Shown here: positions 54,401 to 64,000 of the stretch, piece by piece
How positions within the stretch are numbered: position 1 is the stretch's first letter
Layout: every line of letters begins with the position of its first letter
Origin: Chondrilla cf. caribensis
Lineage: Eukaryota > Porifera > Demospongiae > Chondrillida > Chondrillidae
Length of the DNA stretch: 64,000 nt
Assembly: GCA_964020155.1 (NCBI GenBank)
Contig: OZ026561.1
Span: 2,200,547-2,264,546 of the forward strand
Direction: 5' to 3'
Notes under the pieces: generated by a model
Database searches by the model: none
What the model was told of the DNA's origin: nothing
Seen by the model: only the letters and a program-made list of their open reading frames with translations
Made by a program: the position numbers and the translations under genes

Positions 54401-57400
54401 CCCATATTTTTGTTTTGATGGAGTGAATATCTGTGAGTATACATAAGTATCTTTTGGTACGATGCACATACAAATGAACCTCTTCACAACATCACTCTTG
54501 GTTTGCTGTTGTATGTTTACTGTGTATGTGGATGCATCTACACCCACAAGACATGTTGTTGCATGCAGAAAGATTGCCACAATGATTAGTATTGTTGTGG
54601 AGAGATCTGACTGTAATAAACCTACATGTTGAAAGTACCTAGGGTTTATGTATTCAGTGATTACTACAGTATCACTTTAGTTTGCATCCCGACCAGCAGA
54701 TTGTGTTGTTCCCACTGATGAAAGTGATGCAGATGTTAATGAAAGTATTATCCACCAGACAATGGAACTGAGTCAGAGATTATCCAGTGAAGCCATTTGT
54801 AAGTCTCCAATGAACTGTACATACATACATCTACACTGTATACGTATGTATAGTATACATACAAGCACTAATTTCTCCTCAGATTGATAGTGAAACACTA
54901 TTCACTTCAGACTAGTCTCCTATTCGGCTGATATTTTTCATGTTTACGTGTTCTGCACACAACACAATTCACAGGAGCAGTGTATGCATAGCTATGAGAC
55001 TCATTTCTAGTGTAATAATTATTATGCCTTTTGTCCAACCATGTTTGTAAACTGTTTTGTGTTGATATCAGAGGCCGTATTGTTGACGTCATAGTTCTAA
55101 TTCAGGCTAGTAAGGTTGTGAAGTACGTACATGGACTAACCCAATCCACTTGTCATGTACGTATATTACATATACGCATGTACATATGTCTGTACGTATA
55201 TATGTCTTAGAGATATGTAATTATACTGAGTCCCATACATGAATACACATACGTACATTTGTACTGTATTTATCCGAGAGCTGGTTTATTATCTTGGATA
55301 TCCAATGGATTATTTTGTAGCCAAAAGTAGCGGCGAGGACCTGCTTACTCTCCTGTTGCAACTAGCTGCTTCACAGGGCTCAGTCTCTGAGCACAAGGAG
55401 ATCTCTGCTATCAGCAGCATACAAACCAGTTCTGTTGGCGATCTTCTCTCTCAGTCTCTGCATGACAGTGCTGTCTCCTCCACATCCGCTTCAAACAATA
55501 TCAGTCTGTTCAGTGACTCGCAGTTTGTACCAGAAATGGTGAAAGCAGTCGATTATTTATCTCCTGATAAACCAGCTGCAGATGACCGTATCAATTTCAG
55601 GGAATTCGAATACAGTCCTGTCTTGGAAAGCACCATGCTGTCAAATACTCCACAAATTGCTGGTCAACTTAGTAACCCAGGAAGTAATGCAGTGGGTCCT
55701 CTTTGCACCTTGCCTTCCCAGACTCCATCTACCCCAGACACTCCCAAGCGTAAAGCAGACAAGTCTGCTCTGGATTTCACTTTGTTGAACGATTCTTGCT
55801 TAGCTTCACTCCTTAATAGCAGTGATTTATCTCCCAATAAATTGAGCCAATTTCATGACCCAAACCCAGTTGAAGGCGAGAACATTTTAGAATGCATAGT
55901 GCAAGGTCAAGAGGATGAAGTGGAGTCTTTTCTAATGTCTCAAAGAGTTTGGAATGAAGATACAGAGTGGTGTTTCACCACTGAAAGGTATGTACTCTGC
56001 TGTGTATGGCTACTTGTATTGTCTGAGTACTTATTTTGAACTTTTGTTTTCATATCCCTTTCATACATATACATATAACATGTTTCATTGGTTTTTATGA
56101 ACTGTCTGTTAGGCCATATGTTATCTTCTATACGTATGTACGTATGTATTGTATGTTCATATGTATATACAGTACATGCATGCATTTTGTACTGTGTGTA
56201 TCTTATTTTGGTCTAGTCTTGAAGTGTCTTCGAAATCAACCTTGCCCCAGTTGGATGGTAGTAACAGTGAATCCAAAAGCAAGACTAAAAAATCTTTGTC
56301 AGTTAAAAAACGACGTTTGGGTACCGCCCGTCATCACCCCAAGGTGAAGACAAGTATGAAAGACCAATTGCTCTGTGAGAAGGGAGAGTCTTTCACAAAT
56401 GAAGACAAAACTATCAATTTGCCTTCTAGCCATTTAGTTGTCCCACCACAATGTGAAGTACCTATTGCTGCAGGTCATTCAGACTCTGGTAAGGTAGAAA
56501 AAGATCAAGAACCAACTTCACTGGCAACTCGAAAACGTCCGGCAACAGTTCAGCACCAGGAAGGTTCCGATTCCTTTGTGGAACATTCGTCAGTCCGTGC
56601 ATGCCAACGCTACGATCAGCCCAGTTCAAGCCCTGCTGTTGCTGTTGGTGGAGAGTCATCCTTGCTACAAGTATCCGGTGATCCGATGCATGGAGAATTT
56701 CTTTGGAAACTGCTGTCTACTACCATCTCCAAAGAAAGAGGAGCTGAAATCAGAGAGATACTGGACAGCATTGATCAGAGCCCAACTGATGGTGAGAGTG
56801 GATTGGACCACCCCAAGATGAGTACATTGGATGTTGTTTCCCAAGAAAACACTCTCGTTCAACAAGATGCTATGTCATCTCTTGTTTGTATCAAGCCTGT
56901 TAATGCTCCACCGTCATTCAAAGAATTGTTAACAACTGGTCAACGGGTACCTGTGTGCCAGCACCAAGAGCCCTTCTATAGCAACTGTCAAGATCGTCAA
57001 GAGTCAATGTATGTAGACATAGTTTGTACTGTGCATATTTGAAGCATGCAACATAACCTACTGAAGCTGCATCTTTGACAAATGTGCATTAAAACTGTAT
57101 TGTGATTTAGGTGTCTTCTCTTGATGTCCTGTAGGAATGTTGGGAACCTCACCCTTCAAGTGTCAGTCAACTTAGCATCGGAATTTAGAGAATTTAAACC
57201 AATCTGCTCTGAGGATTCACCGTGTAATAATTTGGCTGCATCTGGCATACAACACTGGAGGGTTGTTTTCAACTTTCTTGTTCCAAATTCGACTACCAGC
57301 CAAGAAGGGTCCTCTGATTTGATTGTACTGTCACCAGCCATTCCTCCCCCTTCATTCAAACAATGTGCTCTATCAAAGGTACATGCACTGCATACGTATG

Positions 57401-60400
57401 TACAAGAATGACTCTGATTGTTCGGAATGTACTGTACCTTTTATTAAGTGCTTATTTACATATGTAAGTATCATATTATACCAGTGATTTCTACTTCCAT
57501 ACATACATATAACTGTCCTATATAGCACATACTCTACTGCTGAGATAGTAAAGTAACTCTACTGAGTAATCCAAACTTATGTATGGTGAACTATGGAGTA
57601 TTTGATTATGAACCACATATTCTATGTCTAATGCTATTTGGGTGTCATACTGGATATGTAGCCAGGGAAAAGTTTTCATTCGTTTCATCCACTTACATAT
57701 ACTGTATTAATGTATTTAACGATTATACGTAGGCCATTAGAAGTACATTAACTGATCCACAATATTTGATTTGTATTTATATTATACTATACATGTATCA
57801 TGATAGGTATTTGTGAAGCTGCCAGCATTATATTCATCACAGCCATCCCTTTACTTTGATAATAATGTTAATCTGATAGATTATGAGCAATAGCATGATT
57901 CCATCTTGCCATCTCATAGAAGAGTACGTATGTATATACACTTGTAAATGACTGTATATCTTCTCAATCCACTGTATGCATATGTATATACGCATAGTTC
58001 ATAGGGGCACATTACCTTCAATTGGCACCATAAACTGGTAACCACTTACTGTATGTATATCTTGTATTGCAGAACGTGTGCAAACCAGATCCTTTGAGTT
58101 GTCAAAAATCTAAGGTATGGAATATCACTGTGTGTACGTACATACATATATGCAGGTACGTATGTTATTTTACGTATATGCTATGCATGTGAACAATATT
58201 GTGTACGTACACAATGTTTGTGAACTAATTACCAATAGCGTAAAATTATTATTTTTCCTCTTGTGAAATATGTAGAATCCCTCACCAATGTCACCACCAT
58301 CAAATGACACCTTACTGATTGATGGACCGACTCCTGGAAATCCTTTTGGATTCAAACTCACTCCAGCTACTTCCTCTACAGAGGACAGTCAGATTTATGG
58401 GGAAGAGGTAATACAATGGTTAATATATGTAAAGGTGTCTGTTTATGTATGGTGTGAATGTACCTATAATAATACACATACGTATTATATATGTACTTAT
58501 ATGTGGTGTGTTGTGGGTACAGATCTAAGTGCAAATATCTACGCCATTTGCACACATCCAATATTAGGTATTGCCTAGCAACTTGCTGTTCAGCTATAAT
58601 TACAATGCTATGTGAGAGTTAGTATACAATGTTGTTATTAAATTAACCCAAAGCATACCACATAACACCACTAGGACTGTAGCAGATACAGCCCCACCAA
58701 AAGTAGCTCAGCTACATAATATTACATACATATGTACATACTGTAGATTACACTGTTTGTGTAGTTACACATGTACTGCCTGTACTGAACATAGGTACAG
58801 TATTGTTATTAAGTATTTAGCTGTACTTTTGGTTATGCCATAGCCATAAATATTAACACCTATAATATTATATTGTATGCATGTCCATCCCATATTATTG
58901 CTTCCGGCAGAACTTGAATCTCACTACAATGAGTGTGGAGTTGCATGTGCAAACCTGCAAAAGAAAAAGGCCTGAACCCGAGGTGGACCCCATTATGGGC
59001 GTGTTTTACTTCCTGTGTGGGAACAGCAGCAACGCATCCAAACACAAGATCCCAAAGCTGGGCATCATTTTGTTCAGTTCCAGTGACTCAGATGAAGTTC
59101 ACAACCATGAGTATTTTACTGGCTGTGTCCCAGGAGATGTAGATGTTTTACGTGTATCTTCAGAAAAAGAGTTGCTTCTTTCAGTTTGCAGTGTAGTTGA
59201 GTGCTACAATCCTGACATACTGGTAGGGTATGAAATACAGCAGTCATCCTGGGGGTACCTGAATGAGAGAGCATCATTCCTCGATTTAAATCTCTGTCAT
59301 CTGCTATCACGAACACCAGGTTGGTAAAAATTCAGTTTGTACATGTGTATTTGTTTGATATTACATACGTATGTGACAACAGCTCTCTGAAGCTATTGTT
59401 CATTTTAAGGGTCTATATTTTTAGCTGTGACTGCATGAATTTAGAGATGTTAGGTTTCATTATACCTAATAGCCTAAAGTGTGTATATATGTACGTATGT
59501 ACCTACGTATGTACATATTTGCTGGCTCCCGCAGGCCTATGTATCCATGCCTTTCCATATGTATGTAGGCTTAAAGGACAAGATAGGCAATGGTGATAGA
59601 GTGTCTACGGACACCAAGAGACCTCCAGAACTGCATGTTGTTGGCCGTTGCATTCTTAATCTTTGGAGACTGTTGAGGCATGAGGTAAGTCGGCTGCATC
59701 ACCACTGTTGTGGCATTGTGCGCACTTTTGTATGCAAATATGGCCTTATTATTGTTGGTATACTGCATGTACATATCTTGTAGATATCTTTGAATGTCTA
59801 TACTTTTGAGAACGTTGCTTATCATGTGCTTCATCGAAGACTGCCACATTTCTCGTTTGAGACTTTAACGAAGTGGTATAAAGGCAGTGTTCCACATTTA
59901 CGGTAAGTGTTTTCGTACATTCTCAATGTGTTACAGCAGAATGTTCAGATTTGTATGAATATACTCAAATACACACATGCTTGTATGCGCACATGCACAC
60001 ACTTTCCACTCATACTGAATTCAGTATTGCAAACATATTTTGTTTCATTTGATGAATATGTTGTATTTCGGAATAGATGGCAAGTTGTGGATTACTACCT
60101 CCAAAGATGTACTGCCAACATTGAAATTTTGGAGAAATTCAATATTATCGGAAGAACCAGTGAATTTGCTAAGCTGTATGGAATTCTATTCAGTGAAGTA
60201 CTGTCTCGTGGATCTCAGGTAATCAAAGCAATGAAACTTGGATACGCTATCACTTTCATTGTGTAACATCTCAACATGTACAGTTTCGCGTGGAGTCCAT
60301 CTTACTCAGGCTGGCCCATGCTAGAGGCTTCGTTGCCCTCTCACCAGGGATCCAGCAAAGAGCCAGGTAATGTACTGCACTATGAACACACCTGATACTG

Positions 60401-63400
60401 GTCTATTTTTTACCGCATGTGCATACATTGTCGATAGGATGGCAGCCCCAGAATGTTTACCTTTAATTCTGGAGCCGGAATCTCGTTTTTACACCGATCC
60501 AGTCGTGGTACTGGATTTTCAATCCCTGTACCCATCCATAATCATTGCACACAACTACTGCTTCTCAACATGCTTGGGTAGAATGCAGCATGTAGGAAAG
60601 TGAGTTAGTGCTCATTTTGTACATATTACATATGTATGTATGTACGTATTCACTACAAGTGTGTGTTAACTACAATACAAGCTAACATAAAATCCGTTCA
60701 AAGTGTGCATGGTTCATATTGGTGTACTAATGTATTGACATACCTTACACACTACCTACACATGCATACTGTCCAATACTTAGGTACTATAGTACAACCT
60801 GCATGAATATACACTGACATTTCCTGTAGAGGAACAATACATATTAATCTGAAATACAAACTACACATAATAATGAAATGTGTACATGTGTGATAGCATA
60901 TTCTTCTCAGATGAACGTTTTTTCTGTAAAAAAAATCACAAATGATAAAATCCCCTTTAAAATTCATGTACAGTACTGGAGAAGACTCCTTAAATTACCA
61001 TTGTGGTGGACCCTGCTGTATTGTATCATTGTTTACAGTGTGTTGTTAACCTTTTGGCTTGCCACTTGTGTACACCCTTGTCTCATACATTGTACAGCTT
61101 GACTGAGGAATATACATTTGGAGTTTCAAGTATGCCTCTACCTTCAAATACACTGCAGGTATTGCATATGGCATATCTATACTCTACACAAGTAGATATT
61201 AGATGCATATGTACATATACTGTAATTTAATCTTTTTGTGGTAAATATATATTTTCTTGATACTAATATTTGTGATCTACATACACTGTAGCTAATTAAG
61301 GATGATCTGGTGACCATTTCACCAAACAGTGTTGTGTTTGTGAAAGAAGCTGTAAGAAAGGGACTAATACCTGAGTAAGCTGACTCTAGTCATACAGTCT
61401 GTGGTGAAAGATACGTACATATATCCACATGTACTGGTCTATTGGTGATAGAATGCTTCAAGAGATATTGGACACTCGGGTGATGGTGAAGAAGTCAATG
61501 AAAATTTACAAAAATAAGAAGAAACTTGAAAAAATACTAGATGCTCGGCAGTTGGGGTTGAAGCTAATCGCCAATGTCACGTATGGTTACACTGGAGCTC
61601 ACTTTTCTGGCAGAATGCCTTGTGTTGAGGTACTGACTGTATACTAAGGCAGTATTTTGTGTCACTTTAACCAAATCTTATGACAAATGCATGTATGTAT
61701 GTATATTTGCTTGGATTGTAGGTAGCTGACAGCATTGTTGCTAAGGCACGTGAAACGCTCGATCAAGCCATAAGATTGGTGAATTCCACAGAGAAGTGGG
61801 GTGCTAGGGTTGTGTATGGAGACACAGACAGTATGTTCGTGCTATTGAAAGGAGCATCTAAGGAACAAGCTTTCAAGATTGGGAAGGAAATTGTGGATCA
61901 AGTCACAGCTATGAATCCAAAACCTGTTAAATTGAAATTTGAGAAGGTAATGACTGCACAATATTCACCTAATATTGTAATATTGCTACTAATTGTTTGC
62001 AGTGAACACTTACGTATGTACGTATGTGTGGACATGTTATATCTCCTATAGGAAGGATACACAGGTAATGGATCCTTTGTATGGGGTACTAAGGTCTAAC
62101 ACCGAGGTGTTCCATAGGAGGATCCATTTCTTGTGTTTCCTCCTAAAGTGGACAACGTCCTGATTAACTACTTGCTGATATACGTAGTGATCCTATGTAC
62201 AGTAGGACATAGTAATGATGTTTAGGTAAACAGTATAGGTGACTGTACATGCATTCATACTTGTGAACACACATGCAGGTCTACCTTCCATGTGTGCTGC
62301 AAACAAAGAAACGATACGTGGGATTTATGTACGAGTCTTTAGATCAATGTGATCCAATCTTTGATGCAAAAGGTATAGAAACAGTCAGAAGAGATACTTG
62401 TCCAGCAGTTGCGAAGGTACTTGCATGAATATTACTAAGGGTGGTATATGTTCTGTGTCTTTGTAATGGGTACTGTATGTTTATGGAGTAATGGTAAATT
62501 TACGGGCCGTCCATGTGCAAGGTCCATAATGTGGTACTGATGCATAAACATACAGTAACTGGCTTATCTTTTCAAAAAGAAATACTAAAAGCTTTTAAAA
62601 CCAGAAAGAGTCACTTCTGTTCTTTCATAAACCCTTTCCATTAGTATTGCTAGATGCATTTTTGTTTGAGGGAAGCCTTAGAGTAATTCAATGTTTCGGA
62701 GGCACAGCTGAAAACTCATTGAAAGTTGTTACACATTTTGTAAGTAACTTGCTTTCACTTATCTACATACGCTATCAAACATTTGTGTATACTTTGAATC
62801 TATGTATGTATTGCTTGTAGATTTTGGAGAAGTCTATCATAAACGTATGTATGTATTACTTGTAGATTTTGGAGAAGTCTATCAAGCTACTATTTACCAC
62901 AAAAGATGTCTCAAATTGTAAGACATACATCCAAAATCAGCTGAGGAAGTTACTTGAGGAAAGAGTTGCTTTGTCCGACTATATTTTTGCCAAGGAGTAT
63001 AGAGGTGAACACAGTTATCGTCCGGGGGCTTGTGTTCCGGCATTAACACTAGCAAGGTCAGCACATAGGCAATATGTACATGTACATGCTATTTATTTAC
63101 GTATGTACGTATGTTTAATGTAGGTATGTACATACAGTGTGTGGTGACATTTAAACACAAATATTTGTATGTATGTGTATGTATTCAGTGTGAGGGATGG
63201 GAGATCAACAAATAGGAAACTGTAAGCAGCAAAGAAAAAACTGTTTAGGATGTGTAAATATGAAATGGAACGCTGTTTTGCAAACAAATATGTTTGTTAA
63301 AGACTGCCAAGCTGCACTTGGCAGCTTGTAACATTCTCTCGATACCTATTTTGAACTATGTTCCTTCCTACTCATCATGGAGTACTCGCTGAGTTCCTTT

Positions 63401-63878
63401 CTAAATGTACACGTACGTATCCAGCCTTGTCCTCTGCTATCTAATATAGAATGTTTATGTTGTCTTGTGTTGAACAGTGTAGAGAAATGGCTTCCTGTGG
63501 GATTTTATTGTATGTGAAACATCAATAATATGTATACGTAGTTAACAGACACTGTGCAACTTGCTTAGTAAGTACCTTGGTTAGTACATACCCTTGGTTA
63601 CTCAGTCTACTTAGTCCATATCTCATGTACACTATGTTAGCCAGTTTTGATAGCAAGTACCTGATAAGAAGTACGGATTCGGTGTGCCCTAGGTACTTAA
63701 CAAGCAATTTGGACTTTATTACTTTGTACATACATATGTAGTATTGTATTGCTATTCTTCCTTTCTACAGGCAAGCACTGACAGTAGACAAAAGAGCCGA
63801 ACCAAGAGTTGGAGAGCGAGTCCCTTACGTGGTAATATATGATACCCCTGGACTGCCATTGATTAGGCTGATAAGGAG
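51402..63878 (+). CDS. REV3L: REV3L, DNA polymerase zeta catalytic subunit (3' end beyond window)
   Basis: Exons: 51402-51757, 52221-52295, 52379-52460, 52861-52979, 53311-53510, 54236-54366, 54681-54798, 55321-55987, 56217-57008, 57135-57378, 58073-58114, 58276-58407, 58911-59319, 59569-59684, 59784-59902, 60077-60218, 60284-60366, 60438-60599, 61098-61158, 61292-61374, 61452-61629, 61722-61946, 62279-62416, 62866-63056, 63771-63878. All phases agree; 1657 codons so far. It opens with the family B N-terminal domain ([28 protein letters not shown]). The central part is low complexity with two REV7-binding-like motifs. Polymerase motifs: DFQSLYPSI (A, exon 18), [12 protein letters not shown] (B, exon 21), YGDTDS (C, exon 22); FAKEYRG follows in exon 24. 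Role: translesion DNA synthesis with REV7 and POLD2/3. Exon 11 (42 bases) is the least certain. The cysteine clusters lie past base 64000. Confidence 0.95.
62808..62885 (+). repeat. Tandem duplication of a splice acceptor and exon start
   Basis: The acceptor plus first bases of REV3L exon 24 (cttgtagattttggagaagt) occur twice, 45 bases apart. Use of the upstream copy would reach an in-frame TAG at the second acceptor, so only the downstream copy (exon start 62866) keeps the frame. Confidence 0.9.
63551..63717. mobile_element. MITE 'acttgcttagt' family, copy 2
   Basis: Left gtgcaacttgcttagtaagt and the reverse complement of the right end gtccaaattgcttgttaagt are inverted repeats. It shares gggcacacc and gtact-cttatca with 44954-45132 (opposite order). 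Lies in the REV3L intron before exon 25. Confidence 0.75.
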
Positions 63879-64000
63879 GTACGTACATACAGTGTATGTG
63901 GTTTGAGACCTACATTTACATGTGTATTCGATGTACTTTTGTACTCTAGTGCCTGTCTACTACTGTGTACTGGTGTGTTCTAAACTACCTAGACCTGAAG
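63879..64000 (+). other. Start of the next REV3L intron, window end
   Basis: The donor gtacgt at 63879 opens an intron; no further exon is visible before the window ends. Confidence 0.7.

Noticed and set aside
56462..56865. Antisense open frames in REV3L exon 9
   Set aside because: Shadows of the coding strand; the plus frame is continuous, in phase and conserved.

Overview
The window is eukaryotic nuclear DNA: AT-rich, full of GT-AG introns of about 60 to 1000 bases, long (CA)n/(GT)n tracts and many small inverted-repeat transposons. The genes (a class C GABA-B-like receptor, a cadherin-repeat adhesion protein, REV3L, TMEM185) point to an animal. Short introns, dense packing and a fungal-style Vac8 armadillo protein suggest an early-branching animal, most likely a sponge. 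That assignment is inference. All exon models below were built by eye from splice sites, reading phase and family similarity.

Layout. 1-540: decayed reverse-transcriptase relic. 2307-9146 (-): 14-exon GABA-B-like receptor, 790 aa, every exon junction in phase. 9150-11430: nested foldback repeats. 12035-23558 (-): about 21-exon secreted or membrane adhesion protein with two tandem modules (cadherin-like pair plus hormone-receptor-like cysteine region), a fibronectin-like region and a C-terminal membrane anchor; its first intron holds a near-perfect 860-base palindrome. 24043-29328 (+): 10-exon ankyrin plus JmjC protein with a signal-like N-terminus. 30727-34046 (-): 9-exon aminoglycoside-phosphotransferase-like kinase. 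34478-40226 (+): 7-exon TMEM185 family membrane protein with a hAT transposon in its last intron. 40400-41270 (-): LINE relic. 41403-43994 (+): 5-exon C-terminal part of a GLYR1/3-hydroxyisobutyrate dehydrogenase-like gene without its nucleotide-binding exons. 44545-51146 (-): 14-exon Vac8-type armadillo protein with an N-myristoylation start. 51402-end (+): 25 exons of REV3L, the DNA polymerase zeta catalytic subunit, cut by the window end before its C-terminal cysteine clusters.

Genes here have unrelated roles (signalling, adhesion, oxygenase, small-molecule kinase, membrane protein, vacuole/adaptor, translesion synthesis), so the region is an ordinary mixed gene neighbourhood, not an operon or a defence island. 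Three pairs are head to head (23559-24042, 34047-34477, 51147-51401) and probably share bidirectional promoters. The most notable points are the duplicated cadherin/hormone-receptor architecture, the ankyrin-JmjC fusion, the metazoan Vac8 homologue, an 81-base copy of a TMEM185 exon pasted into a neighbouring gene, and the palindrome.
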